From Hansfordia pulvinata (Eukaryota; Ascomycota; Sordariomycetes; Xylariales): 32,295 bases of DNA. Within the stretch, counting starts at the first letter, position 1. Each line of letters begins with the position of its first letter. This document shows, in pieces, positions 1 to 9,262 of this stretch. Below the pieces are notes generated by a model. That model worked only from the letters and a program-made list of their open reading frames with translations. It had not been told where the DNA came from and made no database searches. The translations under genes and the position numbers were made by a program. Where the stretch lies: the NCBI GenBank assembly GCA_006538405.1, contig BJKQ01000048.1, positions 1 to 32,295 on the forward strand. The letters are read 5' to 3'.

Positions 1-1
1 T

Positions 2-494
2 GACAATCAGCAAGCAACTCGATTTTTGCGAATGTCAGAACTCTGCGCCACGTCGACGTTAGGTGGTGAAATAACGTCTTCAACTCGGCTCAAACCATCG
101 CCTGAAATGTCTCTACTTAGGTCGACTCCACAAGAAACTGCATTTTCTCAAGTATGCTCTTTCAAATCTTCTCAGAACATCGACTCGACGTCAAATCCCA
201 AGAGAAACCCTCGCGAGGCTCCTCATGGGATCCAAGATCCAGTGAAAAGCCATCGATTTCGATGTGAAGTTTGCCTGCAATCATTTGCGAGAAAGCATGA
301 CCGCAAAAGCACAGCCTGGTGCATTCTCCGGTCAAGCAGTTTTCATGCAGCATTTGTTACAAAGGATTTTCCCGGAAAGACGCTTTGAAGGTGAGTTATC
401 TCTGTCTTGCGAGAATGAAATGCCACCCAATTTTGACGTTGAGATCTCATTCAATTCAATGCAGAGACATAAGGCCATAAAGGGTTGTGAGTGA
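2..494 (+). pseudogene. C2H2 zinc-finger protein, 3' end (5' end outside window)
   Basis: The frame is open from the left edge, so the start is probably outside the window or is the ATG at 32. After about 80 residues rich in Ser, Thr and Pro comes a first C2H2 finger (CEVC..F..H, about 265-310). One base appears missing near 308-310 (after DRK). In the next frame the His pair of this finger and a second finger (CSIC..F.RKDALK) follow directly. A consensus donor (GTGAGT) lies at 391 and a CAG acceptor at 464, giving a 74-bp intron. Splicing yields RHKAIKGCE and a stop at 492-494. The ending KRH...KGC is typical of fungal C2H2 transcription factors. The role would be sequence-specific DNA binding in the nucleus; targets are unknown. 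The frameshift may be real decay or a sequence error in a GG run. Confidence 0.7.
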
Positions 495-1821
495 AAGCAT
501 GGCAAGAGAGTCTCGAAGTCTGCGGAACCACAATCCATTAAATAGCAGCCTTCAATCTCTTCAACGAAAGAAAATGAGTTGCAAAACACAAAGACACATA
601 AGCGGCATTGTCGAAGTAGACTCGCTTGTCAGAATATTGCAGGCGTCTGCCTCCGTTATTTTTGACCCATAACCGATTCGACATAGCATATCATGATTTG
701 CAAGAATAATTGTCTCTCTTAATTTTGACTTGGTTCAGAGATCTATTTGTGTACGACCAACGTCAAGTACAAGGTCAGCCTCGGGGGCTTGCTAGTGAAC
801 TTCTTCTGCACCGCTTCGGTCATTTCACACTCGGCCCTCTCGCTGTCCTTCCAGGACTTGTCCACCTGGAACGTTTACTTGGGGCTGTGTCAGCGCACCT
901 CGCAGCGTCGATCCCTAGTTCGCTTAGGCAGCCGTCCAGAGAGATCCCGTAGGGTCCCCGACCCGGCGCACAGGCTGGACACCACGGCGAAGCTGGGAAT
1001 AAGAAGCTCAAGCAGCCGCATATTTTAAGTTCAGGGGATATCAGTTTCAGATAGCTTAGGAAGCAGACTAAGCAACCTTTATTATGTACACTGCGTAGGC
1101 TTGATACGGAGAAGTGCGCTACCTGAAGGTCAATCTACCCCACAAGCCGGGCGCCACGGCTGTCGGGATGTGGGAATGGGAGGGGATAGAGATGATTCTC
1201 TATCAAACAGCACCTTCAGTTCTCTCTGTAGCCACCATGCATCGTTGGCGTTGCCTACTAAGATGACTCGACAGGGCATTTCCTAGGGGTCTTGGCAGCT
1301 TTCGTATCGGCATCGGTAGCGGTAATGCCTGGGGGCGCATGGGCAAACCCGCAGCGACCTATATCCGGTCGCAATCATTTCAGGAGCCTAGGCAATAAGG
1401 AGCAATTAAAAAAGCCTCTGTCCTGAGGTAATCTATATCCTCTCAGCGACTTGACTTTAGGCCGCCAAGAAATGCTTTCAAATTGCACAAAGTAATGCTA
1501 TCCAGACTTTAATACCAGGCAGATACTACTGACCACCGGACGTCATTGACGGCTGAGTGTCTCGTTAGGGTAATCTACGATGCGTCATCGTCTCAGCTCG
1601 CTACAAGTTCGGACTTGCTGAAAACACCGAATGCCGAGACATGCTCGCTAGGAACGATATTTGGAGTTTACGCTACCAATGTCTAGTGTGACTTGCCGAG
1701 CCCCCCTTAATGCGTCCTTATAAGAATTGTAGTTTCCCACCACTGGTAGCTCGGCGGAGATCCCTCAATCACATATTTTGTAAAGCAATTCAAATCATTT
1801 TTGTACCCAACTGGCTCCACT
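495..1821. other. intergenic, no gene recognised; GC-rich island at about 760-1010
   Basis: No convincing gene. Positions 760-1010 are clearly more GC-rich than the surroundings and stay open in several frames on both strands; one minus-strand reading contains a hydrophilic, coding-like run (SWKDSERAECEMTEAVQKK). It may be a leftover of a gene, but I recognise no family. The rest is unremarkable sequence leading to the dehydrogenase start at 1822. Confidence 0.4.
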
Positions 1822-2821
1822 ATGCCTCGTCGATATGCCCTCGTTACTGGTTGCTCAGCAGGCGGTCTCGGTCCTCACATAGTCGAAGCGCTACACATGG
1901 CAGACTATCACGTCTTCGCCGCGGCTCGCCAAGTCTCAAAAATACCCAGCACTATTGCCTCGCTCAACGAGGTCACGACACTGCCCTTGGATCTAAGCTC
2001 GAACTCTCAAATAGAGGCCGCCGTCGAAGAGATCAAGTCGGTAGCCGGCTGCCTTGATGTTCTAGTCAACAATGCCGGCGTCGGTTTCACTCGGCCCGTC
2101 CTCGATTCTAGCCAAGAGGATCTGCGACGCGTCTTCGACACGAATGTGGCAGGCACGATGGAATTAACCAAGCACTGCGTCCCTCTCATGGTTGGTACTC
2201 ACCGCCCTGTGGTTGTCAATGTCAGCTCAATCGTTGGCGCTACGAACATGCCGTACTCGGGTAAGCTTTCCTAGTCTCCACATGCCCATTCGGCACATTT
2301 CGCACACCTTGCACGTATTGATCGCGAAGGAGAGAATGTTTAGGTGTATATGCCGCCTCAAAAGCCGCTCTGACTGCGCTTTCCGAAATCTTGCGCGTTG
2401 AGCTAGAGCCCCTGGACATCAACGTGATTACATTGATGTTAGGACTGGTCGAAACTAAGCTTCACCCCAATCAAAGCTTTGAGCCGCTCCCAAAATCGTC
2501 CTTTTACACCCCAATTTCCGCCTACATCCACGATATGGCCGTGGGACGAAATGAGACCCCATCAAAGAGCCGACCTGAAGACGTGGCAAGGCATTTGGTC
2601 ACTCAGATCGATAAGGGGGCCTGGGGTAAGATCTATTTGGGTGCATTGGCGTGGCCTGTGTTTAAGTATATTCAATGGTGGTTACCCACTCGGGCTTGGG
2701 TAAGCTTTCTAAGTTCTCACCGTTTGTGCCCTGAGCTAATATTTCCTAGGATCGTGTGATGAGGGGGTTAATGGGAGACACGCTGTCTATTAAGAGGTCC
2801 GTGAACGGGAATGCGTCATGA
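1822..2821 (+). CDS. short-chain dehydrogenase/reductase, AYR1-like, three exons
   Basis: Exons 1822-2260, 2344-2699 and 2750-2821 (introns 2261-2343 and 2700-2749, both GTAAGC...TAG) join without frameshift into a 288-residue protein. It has the Rossmann dinucleotide-binding motif TGCSAGGLG near residue 9, the NNAG motif, the catalytic Ser in NVSSIVG and the YAASK catalytic Tyr/Lys pair, which is restored only by splicing the first intron. The pattern TGCS(A/S)GG(L/I)G and the C-terminal WWLPTRAWDRVM resemble fungal NADPH-dependent 1-acyldihydroxyacetone-phosphate reductases (AYR1 family, about 290 residues), which act on lipid or steroid-like substrates at ER and lipid droplets. An aromatic C-terminal helix fits membrane association. 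The ATG at 1822 was chosen because it sits just before the Rossmann fold. It lies about 1.1 kb from the PKS 3' end, tail to tail; a role in polyketide tailoring is possible but unproven. Confidence 0.88.
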
Positions 2822-3916
2822 TGGCAATTTCATGTCGCATATACATTATCGGCATCTGCTGATTGTGAAGCGAGGGTATGAACAGTGATAACGGCTGTGG
2901 CGCTTTGGCTAGTAGCAGATTTGTTTTATTTATGAAATTTTCTCTGCGGACTTGCTCTACTTTGGTATGTACACATGATTGGATCGTTCTAAGCTTGTTC
3001 TACAATGTGAAACTATCACGTGCGTGACTTTGAAATGTTTAGCGAGCTCATACACAAAGAGTGATAAGAGTTATATTAATTGCCTCGGAGTATTTTATGT
3101 TTAGTGAATCTCATACGGGTACCCAACAAAGATGCTTACCTTGACGTGTCAATCAGCTGCGCAGCCAAACGGCTGTCCACACATCGTTGGGGTCCGTATG
3201 ACAACAAGACCAAAAACGAAACGCGGGTCACGTTCTTTACCGTCTTTATTATTGTTTTCCGTTGCTCTGCACAGAAGTAAGGCCATTCTACAAGGTAAGT
3301 ATCTGGTAGCTGGAGGAGCATGATGTAAAAGCGAATTTCATGGTAGATGTTGTTGTAGTCGGTCCGGATGGAAAACAAGCGGTGTAAGTTCATCACCCCA
3401 CACAACCCCATTCGTTTGCCTGAATGGCATGCTACAGTTCGGACAGCTGCACAACGATCGTTGCAGGCCGGTTAGAAAGAGGCACGGCCAAGCGCAATAC
3501 AGCACGAAAACACAATGTTATACCTTGACGGCGGATTGGTTGGAGACTATTGCATTAGTTTAAATTCTGCTTGAGATTATTCTATCGCTAGGCTTCGCAT
3601 GTAAATCCGGGAGATGAAAAAGGAATCAACGAAGTACGTTTCTTAGCTTTTTTTTCCGGCTTCCTAGGCCCAAACAATGGACGCATCTTTCGATGAGATT
3701 GAAGTTAAATCGCTCGTTGGTGAAAGCTGCTGATCGATGGGTTGTGGCTCCCGGGGATTGAAGGCCCTCCAGCCATGCTTTTGCTTCCAGCTTTTATGAC
3801 CTGATGTCGCTGCAATCGATCATGTACCATTCCAACTCTTTCCCGGGGCGATGAGGCGGCATAGTGAACTGGGACGCTCTTGGCACGCTGCTGACGAGAT
3901 CATTGTATAAATAGTA
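2822..3916. other. intergenic spacer between convergent genes
   Basis: Lies between the 3' ends of the dehydrogenase (+) and the PKS (-). It is AT-rich in parts, with scattered short open frames and no recognisable domain, repeat or RNA gene. Confidence 0.5.
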
Positions 3917-4972
3917 CTAATCCACGTGCGCCTTGAGGAAACGGTATCCTTTCAGCACGGCTCGCCAGCCAGCAGACGTGGGATCGTTGCTTTTATCGCA
4001 GATATGAGGGCCGTCTTCCACAAGGCCCAGCCCAGCAGGCACTTGCGCTCTGACCAAAGCATGATATGTTTCCTGGCTCTGTTGCCAAGGGATCAAATCA
4101 TCTGCTGTGCCATGAACCAGAAAAGTCGGAACGCGATAAGCGCCCTGTTGGATCTGATGCCTCGCGCTGACGGCACGGATGTGTTCGGTAGGCGGCTGCG
4201 GAAGTGCGTTCCAGTCCCGTTGTCTGCCTCCGTCGTCGCGGTTGTCACCGCCAGCCTCGCTCGCCATCGCACTCTCCTTAGCCTTGCTCGGCAAGCCTTC
4301 GAGTATGATCGGAAGGGTCTGGGCCCTCCAGTTCATATGGAGCACTATCCGGCAGCGGGGATCTGTCAGAATCCGGGGGTTGGACAGGGGCTCCCACGCG
4401 CTGACAACCCCGTAGTTGGCAATCGGATTTTCTTGGACGGCCTCTAGGATGTCGTACGCCGCGCCGCTGTCCTCAGCACCAAGAGGTTGAATCGGCGACC
4501 GCCACCACAGGTCTTCGTAGTCCGTCGGGCAGTAAAAGGCCAATATCGCTTCTGGTGGCCGCACACCTCTTGCTGGGGCCGTGTAGGCGAGCGACATGGC
4601 GAGTTGGCCGCCGGAGGACCAGCCGACCACTACGACCCTGTCGCCGTCAACGGCCAGCTTCTTGTGCTTCGACTGCAGGCTGGGGAGCGTGAGCCGAGCC
4701 CATTCCAGGGCGTCGCAAACGTCGACCATTGGGCCTTCCGACAGAGTGACTTCTGGGCACAGTCGATGGTCCAGGCTGACAGGGAGAAACCCCATTTCGA
4801 GCAAGAGGCGTGTCTGGGCGGGCCGGACATCTTTTCTGGAGAAGAGTATGTGGCTGCCACCGTGTATCATCAACGCTGCAACCCTTTTAGCGCGTGTCTG
4901 ATGCTAATGAGCCTGTTCTGGTCACTCACCGACTGGCCTCCTCTTTGCGTCTCCCACCTCAGTCGGCCAATA
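3917..4972 (-). pseudogene. C-terminal alpha/beta-hydrolase (thioesterase/esterase) domain of the PKS
   Basis: This domain has the oxyanion motif HGG in LMIHGGSHILFSRKD, the nucleophile elbow GWSSGG, an Asp in VHGTADDLIPW and a His in EDGPHICD, so the Ser-Asp-His triad is complete. The HGGSH...RKD...FLPVSLDHRLCPE signature is what I expect after CMeT in AusA/MpaC-type NR-PKSs, where the domain releases the aromatic acid by hydrolysis. The frame is open to its natural stop at 3917-3919. It is not a reductive release domain (no Rossmann motif) and not a Claisen cyclase of the classic type. Confidence 0.82.
4876..4929 (-). other. intron between CMeT and hydrolase of the PKS
   Basis: On the minus strand GTGAGT begins at 4929 and a TTGCAG acceptor ends at 4876, 54 bases in all. 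Splicing joins KRRPVA to LMIHGGSH in one frame, the sequence expected in the family, so the splice sites are still usable. Confidence 0.8.
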
Positions 4973-4984
4973 TATCAGCTTGGA

Positions 4985-6075
4985 TCTCTCTGTCCCCCAC
5001 CTTTTTATACGCTACCGTTTCCACAATAGCGGGGGTTTGAATTGGCCCCCCACACGGCCGTCTGCTAGGAAACGCAGTGATTAGCCGGACTATCTGGGAC
5101 TCTGGCGACTCGCCCTCGGACCACTGGACTGTCCCGAACCCAGCTGCTTTCAGGCTTTGCTCCCAGTGTTTCTCATTGACCAGGGCGTGCGTGAGCCCGT
5201 CGACAAAGCGCCACCAACCTTCGAACAGGCCTACCACGATTTCAAGCCAAAACATATTCTGGGTGATCTCGATGAGAGCCAGGACTCTAGCCGGCGAAAG
5301 CATCTGGCGCAAATTGCCAAGTGAGGTCTCGAGGCTGCGTGTCGCGTGGATGCAGTTGGCAGCGACGATGCAGTCAAATAAGCCGAGGCGCGCGTGCCCT
5401 CCATGCCGCTGCTCGACGTCTAGAACCTCAAAGGACATGCCCGTGACCCCCGAAAAGCGTTTGCTGGCGGCCGATACCAGTGAGACCGATATATCCGTTA
5501 ACACGTACTCGTATCTCACACCGCATCGCCGGAGACATTCGAAGACATGGCCGGGCGTGCCGCCGGTGCCCGCGCCGATCTCGAAGATGCGGAACACGCC
5601 GCCTGCGTCCGCAGAAGCGCTCGAGATCCTGGCCATGAATTCTCCGAGCAGATTGGTCGGCGCGCGGAGCAGGGGCCAATTCTCGTAGACCCTCTGCAGG
5701 CTCTCTTTGTTATTCTTGTCACCGAACACAATTTGCAGGCCTTCTTCCTCTCCTAGGAGACAACTTGCTAGACGGGAACCGACAGCTTTAGCCAGCCTGA
5801 GTTCATCGTCGTGTACAGGATGGATGCCAATGATCTCGTTGTAGACCTCTTCAGCGGAGGTACCACTCAGCGGCGTAGTGGTCCTGACATAATGTTGATT
5901 TTCCACCGTCACGAGTTTGGCCTCTTCAAGAATACGGTGTAGCTGCATCGCTAAATGTCCGTGCCGAGCCAATACATGAATCTTGGGCAGGGACTCTCCT
6001 GGCTTGAGCTTGCTCAGGTCTGCTTTAAGCCGGGCGAATGTCTCCACAGTGTAAGCCAGGACAAGACGCGATTGA
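4985..6075 (-). pseudogene. C-methyltransferase (CMeT) domain of the PKS
   Basis: The long minus-strand frame carries the SAM-binding motif FEIGAGTGGTPGHVF near 5600-5555, then YEYVLTDIS, FEVLDVEQ and FDCIVAANCIHATRSL, all typical of NR-PKS C-methyltransferases. It would transfer methyl groups from S-adenosylmethionine to the growing chain. A one-base frameshift near 6050-6075 joins FWKNAYLNRV to LAYTVETFARL. At the other end, loss of one TA unit in a short TA run near 4975 shifts the frame before YWPTEVGDA, the linker to the hydrolase. Confidence 0.85.
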
Positions 6076-6329
6076 GGTAAGCGTTTTTCCAGAATCCAAG
6101 GGCCTGGGTGAAGCTAGCAACTTGATTGTACTTGGAACTAACGTCTTTGAAGATGGCAATGCGATCACGCGTTGTAGCCTCTGCGACATCCAGAGAAGGT
6201 CGAGCTCTGCGGGTTGGCGACTGATCGATTCGTTCTTGGGACTTGCCGTCGTTTGGGCGCAACTCTTCTTTGAAGTGGCTGCTGCCGGCCTCGCAACCCC
6301 GATCATTGTTCTTGGGTCCCGTCTGCTGT

Positions 6330-6560
6330 TCTTCGGCTAAGCTTATGAATCCGCCGAGGTTGGGGAGGAGCAGGAAAGAGGCCAGCTCTATCCTGATCCC
6401 TAGTTGTGTTCGCACATCGTTGAGAACCTCTGTCGCAGACAGCCAATCGATTCCCAGTGCCTCTAGAGATGTTTCGTTGCCCAGTTCTTCGGGAGGTACG
6501 TCGGTGTTGGCGCTTATGATCTCCAGAAGGGGTCGACGGAGTGACGATGAGTCATGATCA
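6330..6560 (-). pseudogene. acyl carrier protein domain with Trp at the phosphopantetheine site
   Basis: The domain reads LLEIISANTDVPPEELGNET, then LEALGIDWLSATEVLNDVR and FLLLPNLGGFISL, matching PKS ACPs closely. The attachment motif should be LGIDSLSA; the codon at 6445-6443 is TGG, so the modified serine is tryptophan. A single C-to-G change (TCG to TGG) would do this. No second ACP is visible. Without the serine the domain cannot carry 4'-phosphopantetheine. Confidence 0.85.
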
Positions 6561-6739
6561 TCTCGAGCTTGTCCGCCGTCTTCCGCCCCGCGCGGCCTTG
6601 CTCGGGTGCGTACCATCACCGGGGGACTCGTTGGATCCTGATCCGGATCGCGAGCAGCACCGACGTCGATATTGGCAAGCGCCTTCCCGAGAAAAGGTCT
6701 GGAAACCCTCGTGAAGGACAAACCGAAGACGCCATTACC

Positions 6740-8109
6740 ATCGTTGAGCTGTCAGCCTCGAAAACGTAGCAGTCTGCCGACGCGTGGCGATCGTCACCGT
6801 CGGGCCGGCTCAGGGTGGCATGCACAAGCCACTCCCGGGCGTCGGGCGTGAAAGCGCCCCCGAGCTCGAAATGATCAATCTTGTCACACACGAACACATC
6901 GTCCCGGCCGGGGTTGCGGAAGTAGTTGAGCAGGAATCCAGCGACCTGCATGAAGCTATCGACCAGCGGCGTGTTACAAGCGGACTCTTGGGCGGAGGCG
7001 CTCGCCGCCATAATCCGCCGGAGCACGACCTTGCCGGCGGCCTCGTCCCCCACGCACGCCACTTGGGTGATGCCTTGGAAGATGGGATCGTAGGTGACGA
7101 CGGAGCTGAAGGCGCGGTATAGGTGTTCGCCTCTCAGGAGATCGCTATCTGGGTGGCTTAAGAGCTCCAAGCACCGACGGACCCCAGTGAGCCGTTGGTA
7201 ACGCGCAAAGTCGCCCGGGGCTCCCCCCATATCGGCTCGCGCGCGGAGGCGCACCCGCCCACTTGACACGTGCGCGCCTTCCGCCGCGAGGCCTCCCGGC
7301 CCGCTGCTGCGTTCCACGATCACGATGGCGAAGTCCCAGGCTTGTTGCGCCGGGCCGTTAAGGGCCACCGGAGAGAACCGGATCGAGATGTCTTTACTTG
7401 TGTTCCGACCGATCGGAGACTTCATGAGCAGGTTCGTCACCGTCGGGACGTGCATCCTGCCCTCGGGATCCCCTACCAGCTCGAGGACGGCTCGCGCGGC
7501 GATCTCGTAGTAGAGAGAAGCTGGCGCGAGAGCCTGCCCTGCCATGATATGGCCTCCGACCAGCATTTGGAATCGTTCTGCGCGGGGGTTGAGGGAGAAA
7601 GTGGCGGCCCCCCTCTCGACTTCTCCAACCCTATTGGTAGGCCCAAAAAGTGTGAGCATCTCGTTGTTTGGCTTCGGCGGAGCAGTTTCATCTGACGACT
7701 CATCCGCTGGCTCGCTGCTGCTCCTCTCTCGGACGGTGAAGTCCTTCCAGTGCCGGGTCTTCTCGAACTGGTAGGGTGGTAGGTGAAGCCGCTCGTAGCG
7801 GTGCTTCTGGAGACGGTGGAAGGCCCAGAGCTGCACACCGTACCCCATTTTCCAGAGGCTGAGGGTTGTGCTCGAGAGGGAGACCTGGCCTGGAGACGAC
7901 GAAGTGATCTTGGGACTGAGAATGGTATGGTTGGATGCATGACTTAACGATCCCTTCACGAGGCCCATGACTGAGCAGCCCAGGCCAGCTTCTATCCAGG
8001 TCGCGTTCGGAAATCGCGCTTCTAGTCGCTCTATCGCGGTCTGGAAGAAGACGGGGCGTCGCATGTGCTGTGCGGGCAGGGTGGCGTCAGGTGCGGTCTG
8101 GAAGCTCAT
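6740..8109 (-). pseudogene. end of AT domain plus product-template (PT) domain of the PKS
   Basis: The frame begins with the end of the AT region (AQHMRRPVFFQTAIERL, then LPPYQFEKTRHW). The PT domain follows from about 7670. The dehydratase-fold catalytic pair is present: His in GGHIMAGQALAP and Asp in TPLVDSFMQVAGFLLNYF. PT domains steer the aldol cyclisation of the poly-beta-keto chain. The domain is uninterrupted for over 300 residues and is the best preserved part of the synthase together with the hydrolase. A frameshift near 6735, just after YVFEADSSTMVMA, separates it from the ACP region. Confidence 0.85.
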
Positions 8110-9119
8110 CTGGGTGCATATTTCTGGTGGACTTTTAGAAATCTCCAGTCTAGCTTTCCAGCCAGGCTACTGAGATGCGGTAGTATCGGCTCGGTGAAAC
8201 GGGAGTGAAACCCATGCGTCACCTCGAGGTTCCTGAAGCCGACAACGGCGCTATCCAATGTTGTCTCTAAGGTCTTTATGAACCTGGATGATCCGACGAT
8301 TACGTGGTTTCTGAGACCGTTAAAGCAGGCGATTTCGGCGTAGTGAAGGTCGTCCTGACGCCGCAGCGACGCGATAGCAGACTCCACTGCAGTGCGATTG
8401 CCTTGGACGGCTAATATGGCGCCTGGCTCGGATGCCCAGGAATTCTTAACCAGTGACGCGCGCCCCACGATAAGAGCCAAGCCATCCTCCAGGGTCAGAC
8501 TTTAAGATAGGCAGAGGGCCGCGAGCTGCCTAGGGCTATGGCCCACAATGGCATCGACCTGAAGACCGCAGTCGAGCCATGAACTCGCGGATGCATACTG
8601 GATGGAGAACAGGCCCAACTGGAGAGTCGCGGGGTCCTCGATGGACTCTTGTTCAAAGATTTGGGGGTAGAGTCCCGAAGTCCCCAAAGATACCAGTATC
8701 TGGTGGCAGGCGTCGAGACGATGGCGATAGATATCAAAGCCCTCGTAAACCACTTTCGAAAGATTCAGCGTTTGACCTACCTGACCTCCAAACACCAACA
8801 CGACTGGGGCTTCTCGCTTACTTTCAGTTTGACCGATCCCCAAGCCCGAGGTGGAGGTGGCTTCGAGGTGCGATCTTGCGTCAGAAAAATGCTGCTCGCG
8901 GAGGTCAGCAGGGTATAAATCCATTGATGGTTGGTTCCCTCGATCGGCCAGGTCAAGGGCCCAAGAGGCAAGAACAGAAGGTAAACGATCGCTCAGTCGG
9001 GCCCTCCAGTCGAGCAGTTTCCGACAGTAGCCCAATAAGCCTCTCTCCGAGTCGGCCAAGACGAAGAGCGGATGCTTGGTGAGGTGGACAGTCAGGTTCG
9101 AAACAAGGGAGACTGGCAC
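8106..9119 (-). pseudogene. malonyl-CoA:ACP acyltransferase domain of the PKS
   Basis: Visible NR-PKS acyltransferase landmarks are VVLVFGGQVGQT, SWLDCGLQVDAIVGHS, CFNG...HVIVGS and VTHGFHSRFTEP, which includes the catalytic His. The nucleophile motif reads GHSPRQ where the family has GHSFGQ: Ser (8537-8535) is kept, but the glycine after it is Arg (8531-8529). Six residues after that motif the frame hits TAA (8502-8504), then continues in the same frame with SLTLEDGLAL, the expected next stretch. A frameshift near 8135-8165 separates this part from PPEICTQM, which continues the domain in the next frame. The domain loads malonyl units onto the ACP; as read here it cannot be produced intact. 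Confidence 0.82.
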
Positions 9120-9125
9120 ATCCCG

Positions 9126-9262
9126 TTAGACTACCGCCGAGTTGCTACCCGCGGAGCCATGGCTGCTGACGCACGCTGGGTGAATTTTCGGATCCCAGAG
9201 AGCCAGCTGTTTCCTTTTCGTGCAAGAGTGCCAGAAACGGCACTGCCTTGAAGTAAATATGG
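9126..9262 (-). pseudogene. ketosynthase C-terminal remnant of the PKS
   Basis: The minus-strand frame contains DPKI followed by ACVSSHGSAGSNSAVV, the NR-PKS KS ending (usual form NPKI...ACVNNYGAAGSNAA). About 30 residues between these two motifs appear to be missing. A TAA at 9126-9128 follows in the same frame, then the post-KS linker continues. The KS nucleophile Cys and the rest of the domain are not found upstream. The same frame may continue through a GTAAGT...AAG intron (9311 down to 9247) into a short exon with an ATG at 9418-9416, but that exon matches nothing I recognise. Confidence 0.7.

Larger units (their letters stand above)
3917..9262 (-). pseudogene. non-reducing polyketide synthase (AT-PT-ACP-CMeT-hydrolase), 5'-truncated and broken
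   Basis: Reading right to left on the minus strand the domain order is: last part of a ketosynthase (about 9262-9129), linker and malonyl acyltransferase (9119-8113), product template (about 7670-6740), ACP (about 6560-6330), C-methyltransferase (about 6075-5000) and an alpha/beta-hydrolase (about 4960-3917). This order matches NR-PKSs for methylated orsellinic acids (AusA, MpaC type), normally about 2,400-2,600 residues starting with SAT-KS. SAT and nearly all of KS are absent. Lesions: in-frame TAA at 9126-9128; TAA at 8502-8504; frameshifts near 8150, 6735, 6060 and 4975; ACP serine replaced by Trp; AT GHSxG changed to GHSxR. One normal intron remains (4876-4929). Product-template and hydrolase catalytic residues are intact, so decay may be fairly recent. 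The frameshifts alone could be sequencing errors; the missing KS and the substituted active sites cannot be explained that simply. Confidence 0.88.

Noticed and set aside
4487..5029. Plus-strand open frames within the PKS (also 7270-7695, 8579-9082 and others)
   Set aside because: They are shadows of the GC-rich minus-strand PKS frames and show no domain of their own.
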